Numbered from the stretch's first letter, positions 42,117-53,851 are shown. The stretch is 64,000 nucleotides of DNA from Marmoricola sp. Leaf446 (GCF_001424755.1 NZ_LMRF01000002.1:75556-139555); one strand, 5' to 3'. The notes: generated by a model not told the origin, from the sequence alone. Numbers and translations are program-made.

Positions 42117-43874
42117 TCACCCGACCCGCAGCAGCACCCCACCGTGAGCAGGTACGTCTACCCGGTCGGTCTGCAGCGTGACGCCGGACGGGGTGGCGAA
42201 GAGCTGCTCGGCGGGACCGGAGAGCGGCACCGAGGCCGGGGAGGAGCCGAAGTTGACCACCATCAGCGTCGCGCCGCGGCGCAGCGTGAAGACCCGCGAC
42301 TCCTCGTCGGCGGTGCAGGAGACCGCGCCGAAGGACGGGTCGGTCAGGTCGGGCACGACGCGCCGCAGCCGGCCGAGCTCGCGGTAGGCCGCCAGCACGA
42401 CCGCGTGACGACCCGAGGTGAGCTCCGACCAGTCGAGCTCGGACCGGTCGTAGGTCGCCGGGTCCTGCGGGTCGGGCACCTCCTGCTCGCCCCAGCCGTG
42501 GCTCGCGAACTCCGACCGGCGCCCGGTGCGGACCGCCTCGGCGAGCTCGGGCTCGGGGTGGGAGGTGAAGAACTGGAACGGCGTCGAGGCCGCCCACTCC
42601 TCGCCCTGGAACAGCATCGGCGTGAACGGGCCGGCCAGCGTCAGCAGCGCCGCGCAGACCAGCTGGTCGTCGTCGAGGGTGGCGGCGAGCCGGTCGCCGA
42701 CGGCGCGGTTGCCGATCTGGTCGTGGTTCTGGTTGGCGACCACGAGCCGCCAGGTGGGCATCGCGGCGGTGTCGACGGGGCGGCCGTGGCGGGCGCCGCG
42801 GAAGCTCGACCAGGTGCCGTCGTGCAGGAAGCCCCGCTCGCACACCTTGGCCAGCGCCGACAGCGGCGCGAAGTCGCCGTAGTAGCCGCTCGTCTCCCCG
42901 GTCAGCGCCACGTGCACGGCGTGGTGGAAGTCGTCGCTCCACTGCGCGTGGATGCCGCGTCCGCCGGCCTCGCGCGGGGTGACCATCCGGGTGTCGTTGA
43001 GGTCGCTCTCGGCGATCAGCGTCAGCGGGCGTCGCAGGTGGGCCGACAGCGCGTCGACCTCGGTCGCGAGCTCCTCGAGCAGGTGGGTGATCGAGGTGTC
43101 GGCCAGCGCGTGGACGGCGTCGAGGCGCAGGGCGTCGACGTGGAAGTCGCGCAGCCACATCGCCGCGTTGTCGAGCACGTAGCGGCGCACCTCCGCCGAC
43201 CCCTCACCGTCGAGGTTGAGCGAGGAGCCCCAGCTGTTCTGGCCGGTGGCGTGCAGGTAGGGCCCGAAGACCGGGAGGTAGTTCCCGGACGGCCCGAGGT
43301 GGTTGTAGACGACGTCCTGCACGACGCCGAGGCCGTGGGCGTGGCAGGCGTCGACGAACCGCTGGTACGCCGCGGGCCCGCCGTAGGGCTCGTGGACGGC
43401 GTACCAGAGCACGCCGTCGTAGCCCCAGTTGTGGGTGCCGTTGACCGCGTTGACGGGCAGCAGCTCGACCAGGTCGACGCCGAGGTCGACGAGGTGCGGG
43501 AGCCGCTCGATCGCGGAGTCGAGGGTGCCCTCGGGCGTGAAGGTGCCGAGGTGGAGCTCGTAGACGACCGAACCGGCGAGCTGGCGGCCGGTCCACCCCT
43601 GGTCGGTCCACGCGAAGTCGCCGGCGTCGAAGGTGCGCGAGCGGGCGTGCACGCCCTCGGGCTGCCAGCGCGAGCGCGGGTCGGGCTTGGGGGTCTCGTC
43701 GTCGTCGACGAGGTAGCCGTAGTCGACGACCGCCGCGGTCGGCGCGTCCTCGGCCGTCCACCAGCCGTCCTCGCCCTGCCGCATCGACAGCACCTGCTCG
43801 GCCCCGTCGACCACGACGGACAGCCGCACCCGGTCGGCGTCGGGCGCCCAGACGTCGAAGCGGTCACGCACCAT
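42117..43874 (-). CDS. treZ: Malto-oligosyltrehalose trehalohydrolase
   Basis: Releases free trehalose from maltooligosyl-trehalose, 585 residues, GH13 family. An N-terminal beta-sandwich ([19 protein letters not shown]) precedes the barrel with [20 protein letters not shown], the nucleophile region [15 protein letters not shown], the acid/base in LIAESDLND and the TreZ-specific [33 protein letters not shown] holds the transition-state Asp. ATG 43874 overlaps treY by 11 bases. Together with treY and glgX it converts glycogen-type glucan to trehalose, a compatible solute. Confidence 0.94.
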   Translation of the reverse strand: MVRDRFDVWAPDADRVRLSVVVDGAEQVLSMRQGEDGWWTAEDAPTAAVVDYGYLVDDDETPKPDPRSRWQPEGVHARSRTFDAGDFAWTDQGWTGRQLAGSVVYELHLGTFTPEGTLDSAIERLPHLVDLGVDLVELLPVNAVNGTHNWGYDGVLWYAVHEPYGGPAAYQRFVDACHAHGLGVVQDVVYNHLGPSGNYLPVFGPYLHATGQNSWGSSLNLDGEGSAEVRRYVLDNAAMWLRDFHVDALRLDAVHALADTSITHLLEELATEVDALSAHLRRPLTLIAESDLNDTRMVTPREAGGRGIHAQWSDDFHHAVHVALTGETSGYYGDFAPLSALAKVCERGFLHDGTWSSFRGARHGRPVDTAAMPTWRLVVANQNHDQIGNRAVGDRLAATLDDDQLVCAALLTLAGPFTPMLFQGEEWAASTPFQFFTSHPEPELAEAVRTGRRSEFASHGWGEQEVPDPQDPATYDRSELDWSELTSGRHAVVLAAYRELGRLRRVVPDLTDPSFGAVSCTADEESRVFTLRRGATLMVVNFGSSPASVPLSGPAEQLFATPSGVTLQTDRVDVPAHGGVLLRVG

Positions 43875-46211
43875 CTCGGTCCTCCCTCACCAGCAGCGCG
43901 ACCGGGAGCCCGGTCAGCAGCGTGCCGACCGGCACCGACCCGCTCAGGCCGGTGGCCGTGCCCAGCACGTCGCGCCAGTGTCCCCCGGGCAGCTCGACGA
44001 CGGTCTCGCCCCAGCCGGTCTCGGCCAGGCCGAGCGGGAGCCGCGTGGCGAGGGTGACGGCGCCGCCGCGGTCGAAGGCGAGCACGTGGTCGGCGGCGGG
44101 CCCGGTCGCGGTGAGCGGGGCGTAGTCCCCGAACAGCTCGGACCGGTCGCGGCGCAGCCGCAGCGCGGTCGCGGTGACCCAGAGCTTGGCCAGCCCCTCG
44201 TCGTCGGGGCCCGACGGCGCGGCGGGGACGGCGGCAGCGGCGTCGAGGCCGGCCAGCAGCTCGGCGCGGCGGTCGAGGTCGACCGGGCGCCGGTTGTCGG
44301 GGTCGACCAGGCTCTGCTCCCACAGCTCGCTGCCCTGGTAGACGTCGCACACGCCCGGCGCGGTGATCGCGACCAGCTTGGCGCTCAGCGCGTTGCTCCA
44401 GCCGGCGTCGGCGAGCCGGGCCACCAGGTCGGTGACCAGCCCGGCCACGGCCGGGTCGTCGAAGGCCGCGTCGACGGCGGCGTGCACGGCCGCCTCGAAC
44501 TCCTCGTCGGGGTCGGTCCAGGTGGTGCGGTCGCCGGCCTCGCGCATCGCCTTCTCGGCGTACGCCGACAGGCGCGCGCGCAGGTCGGAGGGCGGGGCGC
44601 CGTCCACGCGGGCCGGCCAGGCGCCGACCACGGCCTGCCAGAGCAGGTTGGCGAACCCCTCGTCGGGCACGGGCGCCAGCTCGAGCAGCCGGCCCAGTGC
44701 CTCCTCCCACACCTGGGGGACCTCGGCCAGGGCCAGGACCCGGGCGCGGACGTCCTCGCCGCGCTTGGTGTCGTGGGTGCTCAGCGTGGTCATCGCGGTC
44801 GGCCACGTGGCCTGGCGCTCGACCATCGCAGCGTGGAAGTCCGACGGCGTCACCACGAAGGTGCCCGGGTCGCCGCCCACCTCGTCGTGCGCGGTCAGCC
44901 GCGACCAGCGGTAGAACGAGCTGTCCTCGACTCCCTTGGCCATCACCATGCCGCTGGTCTGCTGGAAGCGTCGCGCGGCCGGGGCCTCGGGGTCGGCCAG
45001 CACGGGCGCCAGCAGGTCGAGCACGTCGGCCAGGTCGGGCCGGTGCCGCCGGGCCAGGGCGAGCGCCTCGTCGAGGTGCTCGCGCCCGAGCGGCAGGTAG
45101 GAGCGGTAGACCGGGAAGCAGGTCAGCGCCTCGGCCACGGCGTCCTCGGCGACGACGGGCGTCAGCCGGGTCCGGAGCGGCTCGGGGAGCTCGCGGACGA
45201 TCCGGCGGGTCTCGGCCAGCAGGCCACCCGTCGCGACGGCGCGCTTGCTGTCGTGGACGAGCTCGTCCCAGTCCTCGTCGGTGCCGGGCAGGCCGCGCAG
45301 CCGGGCGTCGAGCGCGGTCAGCGGGGCCTCGCCGGCCGGGTCGGTCAGCACCCGGTCGAGCAGCGCCAGCACGTCGTACCCCGTGGTGCCGGCGGTGGCC
45401 CACGAGGTGGGCAGCTCCTCGCCGGGCTCGAGGATCTTCTCGACGAGCACGTAGGAGCCGCCGGTGAGGCGGGCCAGGTCGTCGAGGTAGGCGCCGGGGT
45501 CGCGCAGGCCGTCGGGGTGGTCGACCCGGAGCCCGTCGACCAGCCCCTCGTCGAACCAGCGGGCGACCTCGACGTGCGCGGCGTCGAAGACGTCGGCGTC
45601 CTCGACGCGGACGCCGGCGAGCGTGGTGACGGTGAAGAACCGGCGGTAGTTGAGCTCGGCGTCGCCGCGGCGCCAGTGCACGAGGCGGTAGTGCTGCTCC
45701 TCGAGCGTCGTCGTCCCGGGCGCCATCGGGAAGCGGTGGTCGTGGTAGCGGACCTCGCCCTGCGCCACCTGGACGGCGTCCTCGTCGTCGTCGCCGACCA
45801 CGGGCACGAGCAGGCGGCCGTCGCCGGCCTCCCAGTCGACGTCGAAGTACGACGCGTACGCCGAGTCCCGGCCGTGCTGCAGCAGGTCCCACCACCACGG
45901 GTTCGCCGACGCGGTGGCGACGCCGACGTGGTTGGGCACCACGTCGACGAGCACGCCCATGCCGAGCCGGTGGGCCTCCGCCGCCACCGCGGCCAGCCCC
46001 TCGGGGCCGCCGCGCGACGCGTCGACCCGGGTGGGGTCGACGACGTCGTAGCCGTGGTCGCTGCCGGGCTCGGCCTGGAGCAGCGGGGAGAGGTAGACCC
46101 AGTCGATGCCGAGGTCGTGCAGGTAGGGCAGCCGGCGGGCGACCTCGGCGAGGTCGAGGTTGGCGGTGACCTGGAACCGGTAGGTGCTCGCCGGCACGCT
46201 TGCAGGGGGTG

Positions 46212-46215
<4 letters not shown>
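43864..46215 (-). CDS. treY: Malto-oligosyltrehalose synthase
   Basis: Rearranges the reducing-end alpha-1,4 bond of a maltodextrin to the alpha,alpha-1,1 bond of trehalose; 783 residues, GH13. Near the N-terminus are [17 protein letters not shown], then [34 protein letters not shown] and later [19 protein letters not shown] (nucleophile Asp) with [13 protein letters not shown] (acid/base Glu). The C-terminal part has [20 protein letters not shown], characteristic of TreY. GTG 46215 overlaps the glgX stop codon as GTGA; the far longer frame upstream is a shadow of glgX. Confidence 0.94.
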
Positions 46216-48443
<2,228 letters not shown>

Positions 48444-48465
48444 GTGTGCTCCTCGGTGTTGCGGA

Positions 48466-48485
48466 TTTGGAACGATCAAACCAAA
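48466..48485. promoter_or_regulatory. Candidate operator upstream of glgX
   Basis: TTTGG-AACGATCAAA-CCAAA is a dyad with 5-base arms in an unusually AT-rich island about 23 bases before the glgX start codon, in the gap shared with the RNA ligase gene. LacI-family sugar repressors are plausible binders; none is encoded nearby. Confidence 0.4.
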
Positions 48486-48574
48486 GGTCGACCGGTCTCG
48501 TCGTACCCGCCCCACGCCGGAGTTCACGGCGGTATGGCCCGCGTCACCTCCCCACCCGGTGCCACACTCGCGCC

Positions 48575-49174
48575 GTGACCCGGATGTTCGTCGCCGTGCT
48601 GCCGCCGCCCGCGGTGCTGGAGCACCTCGAGGAGTTCCTGGCCCCGCGCCAGGAGGCCCGGGTCGAGGGGCGGCCGCTGCGCTGGACCCCGGTGGCGCAG
48701 TGGCACGTCACCCTGGCGTTCATGGAGCACGTGCCCGACCGGGCGTACGACGCCCTGGTCGACCGGCTCGCCGCCGCGGCCTCGCGCCGTCGGCCGGTGG
48801 AGGCCCGGCTCGCCGGGGGCGGGGCGTTCCCGAACCCCGCGCGGGCCCGGCTGCTCTTCGCGGGTGTCGAGACCGACCCGGTCGAGCTGGAGCGGACGGC
48901 CGTCGGTGCCCGCCACGCGGCGAGCGGGGCGGGCGTCGAGGTCGACGGCCAGCGGTTCCGGCCCCACCTCACCGTCGCGCGCGTCGCCCGGCCGGTGGAG
49001 GCCACCCGGTGGCTGCGGGTGCTGGACACCTACGCCGGGCCGACGTGGACCGTCGAGGAGGTGGCGCTGGTCGCCTCCCACCTCGGGGAGGGACCCGGGG
49101 GCAAGGCCCGCCACGAGGTGGTGGACGCCTTCGCGCTCGGTGCGCCGGAGGGTCAGTCGCGCCCACGGCCGTAG
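48575..49174 (+). CDS. thpR: RNA 2',3'-cyclic phosphodiesterase / 2'-5' RNA ligase family protein
   Basis: Two-histidine phosphoesterase, 199 residues. The HxTx motifs are HVTLAF (about residue 48) and HLTVAR (about 130), the catalytic pair that opens 2',3'-cyclic phosphates or joins tRNA halves with a 2'-5' bond in ThpR/LigT. MFVAVLPPPAVLEHLEEFL is the usual opening. GTG 48575 has CACACT six bases upstream, close to the leaderless pattern; longer frames lack support. The last 22 bases overlap the 3' end of the convergent photolyase gene. Confidence 0.85.
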   Translation: MTRMFVAVLPPPAVLEHLEEFLAPRQEARVEGRPLRWTPVAQWHVTLAFMEHVPDRAYDALVDRLAAAASRRRPVEARLAGGGAFPNPARARLLFAGVETDPVELERTAVGARHAASGAGVEVDGQRFRPHLTVARVARPVEATRWLRVLDTYAGPTWTVEEVALVASHLGEGPGGKARHEVVDAFALGAPEGQSRPRP

Positions 49175-50502
49175 CGGTCCAGCGCCTCCTGGCGCTCCTC
49201 GGCGTGGTCGACGATGCGCCTGGGGTAGTCGTGGGCGTAGCCGTCCTCGGCGTCCCAGGGCTGGTGCGCCTGCTTGCCCTCGAGGTGGCGCAGCTCGGGG
49301 ACCCAGCGGCGGACGTAGTCGCCGGACGCGTCGAACTTCAGCCCCTGCGTGACCGGGTTGAAGACCCGGAAGTAGGGCGAGGCGTCGGTGCCGGTGCCGG
49401 CCACCCACTGCCAGCCGTGGTTGTTGGACGCGATGTCGCCGTCGATCAGGTGGTCCAGGAAGTGTCGGGCCCCGACCGGCCACCACACGTGGAGGTCCTT
49501 GGTCAGGAAGCTGGCGGTGATCATCCGCACCCGGTTGTGCATCCAGCCCTCGTGGAGCAGCTGTCGCATCCCCGCGTCGACGATCGGGAAGCCGGTGCGG
49601 CCCTGCTTCCAGGCCTCCACGTCCTCGCCCGGGTCGTCGTAGGTCAGCGCGTTGACCGGGTTGAGGTCGTGCCAGGACGAGCGTGGGTTGTGGTGCAGCA
49701 CGTCGGCGTAGAAGTCGCGCCAGCACAGCTCGGTGTCGAAGGTCCGCGCCCCGGAGCCGCCCCGACCCTGGGTCTCGGCGAGCAGCTGGCGGGGGTGCAG
49801 GACGCCGTACTTGAGGTAGGCCGAGAGCCGCGAGGTGCGGTCGGCGCCCGGGTCGTCGCGCGCGTCGTCGTAGTCGGCGACGTCGTGCTCGAGGAAGGAC
49901 CGCGCCCGGCGCCAGGCGGCGTCCTCGCCGGCGGTCGGCATCGTCTCGGGCGCCTCCTCGAGGGCCTTGTCGAAGCGGGCGGCGACGCGCTTGTCGTCGT
50001 CGTGGTCGACCCAGTCCACGCCGCGGGGCGCCTGGACGGGGTCGTCCCACCCGACGTCGCGCCAGGCCCGGCTGAAGGGGGTGAAGACCTTGTAGGGGTT
50101 GCCCGAGCCGTTCTTCACGGTGCCGGGAGCCACGGCGTACGGCGTGCCGGTGGCGACGCCCTCGACGCCCTGGGGCAGCGCGTCGACCACGGCCCGGTCG
50201 CGGCGCAGGGCGTAGGGGGTGGAGTCGTTGGTGACGTGGACCCGCTCGGCCCCGACGTCCTCGGCCAGGGACGGCACCAGCGAGGCCGGGTCACCGATGC
50301 GGACGCACAGCCGACCCCCCATGGAGTCGTCGAGGGAGCGCAGGTTGGCAGCGAGCCACGCCCGGCGGGAGTGGCCGGCGGTGCGCCACAGCACGGGGTC
50401 GAGGACGAACAGACCCAGGACCGGGCCGTCGGACGCGGCGGCCCGCAGCGCCGGGTTGTCCCGCAGCCGGAGGTCGCGGCGGAACCACATGATCGAGGTC
50501 AT
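49153..50502 (-). CDS. phr: Deoxyribodipyrimidine photolyase
   Basis: Light-driven repair of cyclobutane pyrimidine dimers, 449 residues. The N-terminal antenna domain opens MWFRRDLRLRDNPALRAA. The FAD domain has RTSRLSAYLKYGVLHPRQL, ELCWRDFYADVLHHNPR, TGFPIVDAGMRQLLHEGWMH, NRVRMITASFLTKDLHVWW and NNHGWQWVAGTGTDASPYFR, which are class I photolyase landmarks including the tryptophans used for electron transfer. Repair rather than cryptochrome function is most likely. TAGGGT is six bases before ATG 50502 on the minus strand. Confidence 0.93.
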   Translation of the reverse strand: MTSIMWFRRDLRLRDNPALRAAASDGPVLGLFVLDPVLWRTAGHSRRAWLAANLRSLDDSMGGRLCVRIGDPASLVPSLAEDVGAERVHVTNDSTPYALRRDRAVVDALPQGVEGVATGTPYAVAPGTVKNGSGNPYKVFTPFSRAWRDVGWDDPVQAPRGVDWVDHDDDKRVAARFDKALEEAPETMPTAGEDAAWRRARSFLEHDVADYDDARDDPGADRTSRLSAYLKYGVLHPRQLLAETQGRGGSGARTFDTELCWRDFYADVLHHNPRSSWHDLNPVNALTYDDPGEDVEAWKQGRTGFPIVDAGMRQLLHEGWMHNRVRMITASFLTKDLHVWWPVGARHFLDHLIDGDIASNNHGWQWVAGTGTDASPYFRVFNPVTQGLKFDASGDYVRRWVPELRHLEGKQAHQPWDAEDGYAHDYPRRIVDHAEERQEALDRYGRGRD

Positions 50503-50508
50503 GCGCCG

Positions 50509-50514
50509 ACCCTA
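50509..50514 (-). promoter_or_regulatory. Leaderless -10 box of the photolyase gene
   Basis: TAGGGT, read on the minus strand, lies exactly six bases before ATG 50502. It stands back to back with the box of the CPBP gene at 50562. Confidence 0.6.
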
Positions 50515-50561
50515 CGAGGGACCACCGACCGGCCCCGGGGGTCACGTGCCCGGGGCCCGGT

Positions 50562-50567
50562 TAGGGT
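50562..50567 (+). promoter_or_regulatory. Leaderless -10 box of the CPBP protease gene
   Basis: TAGGGT lies exactly six bases before ATG 50574. Confidence 0.6.
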
Positions 50568-50573
50568 CGCTGC

Positions 50574-51320
50574 ATGCGGACAGTCCGGGGCCTGCGCACC
50601 ACGCTGCGCTCGAGCCTCTGGGACATGACCCCGCGCGACCACCGCCAGTCCGACCGGGAGTTCCGCCGCCGCCAGGTCGTGAGCGTGGTCGTGGTGCTGG
50701 TCGGCGCGGTCGTGCTCGGCTACACCCTCGGCTTCATCGAGCCGACCGACAGCAACCGCTTCTACGCCGCCACCGCGATCCTCGCGGGCGTCTGGACCGT
50801 GGGCGCGTTCACCTCGGGCCCGCTCCACCTCGGCCGGATCGGCGTCCCAACCCAGCCCGACACCCGTGCCCCGCGCCCCGTCGTGCAGCCGTTCCTGCTG
50901 GGGGCCGCGCTGGTGCTCGTCTTCGTGGCCGGGTCGTTCCTGATCCGGGCGGTGCCGTTCCTCGACGACAACCTGACGCCGTTCATCCAGACCGTCCTGG
51001 AGTACGCCCGCGAGGGCAACGCCTGGGTCCTGCTGGTCGTGACCGTGCTCAACGGCATCGCCGAGGAGCTGTTCTTCCGCGGGGCGATGTACGCCGCGAT
51101 CCGCAAGCACCAGGTCGCGATCACGACCGTGGCCTACACCGTCGCGACCCTGGCCACCGGCAACGTGATGCTCGGCTTCGCCGCCATCGTGCTGGGCGTG
51201 ATCGTCGGGCTGCAGCGCCGGGCCACCGGCGGCATCCTGGCGCCGATCATCACCCACCTGACCTGGTCGGTCTCGATGCTCTACCTGCTGCCGCTGATCT
51301 TCCTCGGCACGGCGACCTGA
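50574..51320 (+). CDS. CPBP family intramembrane glutamic endopeptidase (CAAX protease-like)
   Basis: Membrane protein of 248 residues with about six or seven helices. After a basic N-terminal region of about 35 residues comes the CPBP domain: motif 1 is GIAEELFFRGAMYAAIR (Glu-Glu-x-x-x-Arg). Motif 2, usually FxxxH, is not seen where expected (the stretch reads ATGNVMLGFAAIVLG). Motif 3 is PIITHLTWS with one His. The missing His makes proteolysis uncertain. Bacterial members process or protect against small peptides, or act as scaffolds. It converges with the NAD-binding protein gene, four bases between stop codons. Confidence 0.78.
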   Translation: MRTVRGLRTTLRSSLWDMTPRDHRQSDREFRRRQVVSVVVVLVGAVVLGYTLGFIEPTDSNRFYAATAILAGVWTVGAFTSGPLHLGRIGVPTQPDTRAPRPVVQPFLLGAALVLVFVAGSFLIRAVPFLDDNLTPFIQTVLEYAREGNAWVLLVVTVLNGIAEELFFRGAMYAAIRKHQVAITTVAYTVATLATGNVMLGFAAIVLGVIVGLQRRATGGILAPIITHLTWSVSMLYLLPLIFLGTAT

Positions 51321-51324
51321 GCGC

Positions 51325-52224
51325 TCAGGCGCCCTTCTCGGCGGCGGCGCGGTCGCTGACGGCGCGTCGCACGGCCTCCTCGTAGCCCAGCGGCTCGCCG
51401 GGCACGACCTCGCGGATCGACTGCTCGCGGACCACGACCTCGATGCCCATCGAGTCGATCAGGTTGCGTCCGGTGGTGACGTCGACGTCGGTGACCAGCG
51501 CCAGCCAGCGCGAGGACAACCCGGGGCTGAGCACCGGCACCTTCACGATCGGGACCCGGCGACCGGTCTCGATCTCGGCGGCCACCCGCAGCATGTCGAT
51601 GTAGGTCAGCTGGTCGGGGCCGCCGACCTCGAAGGTGCGGCCCATCGCGAGGTCCTGGTCGGCGACGCCGGCGAGGTAGCGGACGACGTCGTCGAGCGCG
51701 ATCGGCTGCGTCTTGGTCGCCGCCCACTTGGGCACCACCATCGCGGGCAGGTTCTTGACCAGCTGGCGCGTGATCTCCCAGGAGATGCCGCCGTGGCCGA
51801 CCACGATCGCCGCGCGCAGCACCGTGACGGGGACCCCGGTCTCACCGAGCAGGGTCTCGACCTCGCGGCGCGAGCGGAGGTGGGCCGAGAGGTCGCCGTC
51901 GTCGCCGAGGCCGCCCATGTAGACGATCTGGCGGACCCCGGCCGCGGCGGCCGCGGCGGCGAAGTTGCGCGCAGCCTGGGCGTCCTTGCGCTCGAAGTCG
52001 GCGTCGTCGAGGGAGTGGACGAGGTAGTAGGCGACCTCCACCCCCGCGAGCGGCTCGTCCAGCGAGTCGCGCTCGTCGGTGTTGCCCCCGACGGGCGTGC
52101 CCGGGCCGTCGTACTGCTCGGGGCGGCGGGTCATGGCACGGACCTCGTGGCCCTGCTCGATCAGGGCCGGCACCAACCGCCTGCCGATGAAGCCGGTCGC
52201 GCCGGTCACGAGGACGATGCTCAT
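51325..52224 (-). CDS. NAD(P)H-binding atypical SDR (NmrA/complex I assembly-like)
   Basis: Protein of 299 residues with the Rossmann signature VTGATGFIGRRLVPAL (GxxGxxG). YYLVHSLDDADFERKDAQAA and QIVYMGGLGDDGDLSAHLRS are typical of the atypical SDR group related to NDUFA9. VGHGGISWEITRQLVKNLPA follows; the classical Tyr-x-x-x-Lys pair is absent, so it may sense or bind a nucleotide rather than catalyse. The C-terminal part (SRWLALVTDVDVTTGRNLID) also fits. TAGGCT is six bases before ATG 52224 on the minus strand. Confidence 0.8.
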   Translation of the reverse strand: MSIVLVTGATGFIGRRLVPALIEQGHEVRAMTRRPEQYDGPGTPVGGNTDERDSLDEPLAGVEVAYYLVHSLDDADFERKDAQAARNFAAAAAAAGVRQIVYMGGLGDDGDLSAHLRSRREVETLLGETGVPVTVLRAAIVVGHGGISWEITRQLVKNLPAMVVPKWAATKTQPIALDDVVRYLAGVADQDLAMGRTFEVGGPDQLTYIDMLRVAAEIETGRRVPIVKVPVLSPGLSSRWLALVTDVDVTTGRNLIDSMGIEVVVREQSIREVVPGEPLGYEEAVRRAVSDRAAAEKGA

Positions 52225-52230
52225 GGGTGC

Positions 52231-52236
52231 AGCCTA
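52231..52236 (-). promoter_or_regulatory. Leaderless -10 box of the NAD-binding protein gene
   Basis: TAGGCT, read on the minus strand, lies six bases before ATG 52224. Confidence 0.5.
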
Positions 52237-52295
52237 GGGAAGGGGTCCCCGCCGGGCCCGCCGGGCGGCGACATCTGGGCGACACGCGAGCGCAG

Positions 52296-52301
52296 TAGGG
52301 T
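52296..52301 (+). promoter_or_regulatory. Leaderless -10 box of the ACT-domain gene
   Basis: TAGGGT lies seven bases before ATG 52309, with no ribosome-binding site between. Confidence 0.6.
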
Positions 52302-52308
52302 CGCCCTC

Positions 52309-52941
52309 ATGTCGTACCTGCTGCGGGTGGCGCTGCCGGACGTGCCCGGGTCGCTGGGACGCCTGGCGTCCGCGATCGGTACGGCGGGGGGCAACATCGA
52401 CGCCATCGAGATCGTCGAGCGCACCGCCGACGGTCGGGCCGTCGACGACGTCTTCCTCGCCGCCGACCACGGCGTGATGCCCGACAGCATCATCTCGGCC
52501 TGCACGGCGCTCGAGGGGGTGGACGTGCTCTGGATCTCCCACTACGGCGCCGGCTCCAACCTCACCCGCGACCTCGAGGTGGTCGAGGCGATGACCTCGG
52601 AGCCCGCGCGGGCACCCGACACCCTGGTCGACCTGCTGCCCGCGACCTTCGTGGTCGACTGGGCCGCGCGGGTGCGGCGCAAGGGCGACGGGGGCGAGCT
52701 GGTCCACGGCTCCTCGGCGGCGCCGTCGACGATCCCGCCTGACATCCGCTGGCCCGCCGACCTCGAGCGCGGCGCGCTGATCGAGGTGCCCGAGGAGCTG
52801 GGCGAGATGCTGGTGGCCGGCTGCGCGCTGGGCCGCACCGAGATGATCGTCATGGTGCGGCGCGGCGGCCCGGAAATCCTGCCCTCGGAGATCGCCCGGC
52901 TCAGCCACCTCGCGGCGCTGGCGCAGTCGATCTCGCGCTAG
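52309..52941 (+). CDS. ACT-domain amino-acid-binding protein
   Basis: Protein of 210 residues. The first 75 residues form an ACT fold (LLRVALPDVPGSLGRLASAI, then GGNIDAIEIVE, the ligand-facing loop), as in regulatory domains of amino-acid enzymes. The second half (VVDWAARVRRKGDGGELVHG, then RWPADLERGALIEVPEELGE, MIVMVRRGGPEILPSE) is not a domain I can name; it may be a GAF-like or effector module. There is no DNA-binding motif or catalytic motif in view. Its stop codon shares CTAG with the convergent SnoaL-like gene. Confidence 0.72.
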   Translation: MSYLLRVALPDVPGSLGRLASAIGTAGGNIDAIEIVERTADGRAVDDVFLAADHGVMPDSIISACTALEGVDVLWISHYGAGSNLTRDLEVVEAMTSEPARAPDTLVDLLPATFVVDWAARVRRKGDGGELVHGSSAAPSTIPPDIRWPADLERGALIEVPEELGEMLVAGCALGRTEMIVMVRRGGPEILPSEIARLSHLAALAQSISR

Positions 52942-53333
52942 TCGAGCGTGCCGCCGCCTCCGGTGCGCGGGAGGAAGCCCGAGCACATCAGGTGCAGGGC
53001 GTGGATCCGGCCGGCCTCGACGTCGAAGAAGGTGTGCTGCTCGCACACCAGGTCGACGCCGTCCTTGCGCATCTCGAGCTGGTAGCTCGCGCTGTTGACG
53101 TCCTCGACGGCGCCGGTGCGCGACCACCGGCAGCCGGTGATCTCCGTCTGGGGGCCGAAGAAGTCACCGAGCAGCACGTCGTCGACGAGGGTGGTGGCGT
53201 CGTCGGAGTCCCAGGTGCGTCCCGGGGCCATGCCGCGCATCCGGACCCGCGGGGCCATCAGCTCCAGCAGCGCGTCGCGGTCCTTGGCCACGATGGCTTC
53301 GACGAAGCGTTGTGCGACGGGGGGCGCCGTCAT
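52938..53333 (-). CDS. SnoaL/NTF2-like protein
   Basis: Small cone-shaped alpha+beta barrel of 131 residues, as in SnoaL and nuclear transport factor 2. RFVEAIVAKDRDALLELMAP is the N-terminal helix pair, followed by VRMRGMAPGRTWDS, and the C-terminal strands hold CEQHTFFDVEAGRIHALHL. The fold hosts isomerases, hydratases and ligand-binding proteins; the pocket residues are not diagnostic. ATG 53333 is preceded by GAGGAGG ten bases upstream. The deazaflavin-type oxidoreductase gene lies 13 bases upstream on the same strand. Confidence 0.78.
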   Translation of the reverse strand: MTAPPVAQRFVEAIVAKDRDALLELMAPRVRMRGMAPGRTWDSDDATTLVDDVLLGDFFGPQTEITGCRWSRTGAVEDVNSASYQLEMRKDGVDLVCEQHTFFDVEAGRIHALHLMCSGFLPRTGGGGTLD

Positions 53334-53346
53334 GCAGCAGACCTCC

Positions 53347-53790
53347 TCAGTCGACGGGCGTGAGCTTGAAGACCGGGATCTGGCGGTCGGTCTTCTCCTG
53401 GTACGACGCGTACGTCGACCACGTGTCGACCGAGAGCCTCCAGAGGTCCTCGCGCTCCTCGCCCTCGACCAGCTCGGCGCGGTAGGTCTTCTTCTCCGAG
53501 CCGTCCTGCAGCTCGACCTCGGGGTGGGCCAGGAAGTTGAAGTACCACTCGGGGTGCTCCGGGGCGCCGCCCTTGGAGGCGATCGCGACGTAGACGCCGT
53601 CGCGCTCGACCCGCATCAGCGGCGTCTTGCGCACGTAGCCGGACTTCGCGCCGACGTTGGTGATGACCACGATCGGGTAGTCGGTGCCGGGCAGCGTGTT
53701 GGCCTCCTGGCCGTTGCTCGCCTCGAACTGCTCGACCTGCTCGCGGACCCACTGGGCCTTGCTGGGGACGTACTCACCGGTGATCGCCAT
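53347..53790 (-). CDS. Nitroreductase/deazaflavin-dependent oxidoreductase family protein (DUF385, Ddn-like)
   Basis: Split beta-barrel flavin- or F420-binding protein, 147 residues. NTLPGTDYPIVVITNVGAKS is typical of the family: the GAKSG..RKTPLMRV segment binds the cofactor phosphate, and GVYVAIASKGGAPEHPEWYF (Gly-Gly then Pro-x-W-Y) is the signature of the Ddn group. Mycobacterial relatives reduce menaquinone or nitro-compounds with F420H2; the menB gene stands divergently next door. I chose ATG 53790; an in-frame GTG at 53802 would add four residues. Confidence 0.83.
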   Translation of the reverse strand: MAITGEYVPSKAQWVREQVEQFEASNGQEANTLPGTDYPIVVITNVGAKSGYVRKTPLMRVERDGVYVAIASKGGAPEHPEWYFNFLAHPEVELQDGSEKKTYRAELVEGEEREDLWRLSVDTWSTYASYQEKTDRQIPVFKLTPVD

Positions 53791-53839
53791 GCGGTCCAGC
53801 ACAGCAGACCTGGCAGGTCCGCGCCAGCACCACCCGCTC

Positions 53840-53845
53840 TAGGGT
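53840..53845 (+). promoter_or_regulatory. Leaderless -10 box of menB
   Basis: TAGGGT lies exactly six bases before ATG 53852. Confidence 0.6.
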
Positions 53846-53851
53846 CGCCCC

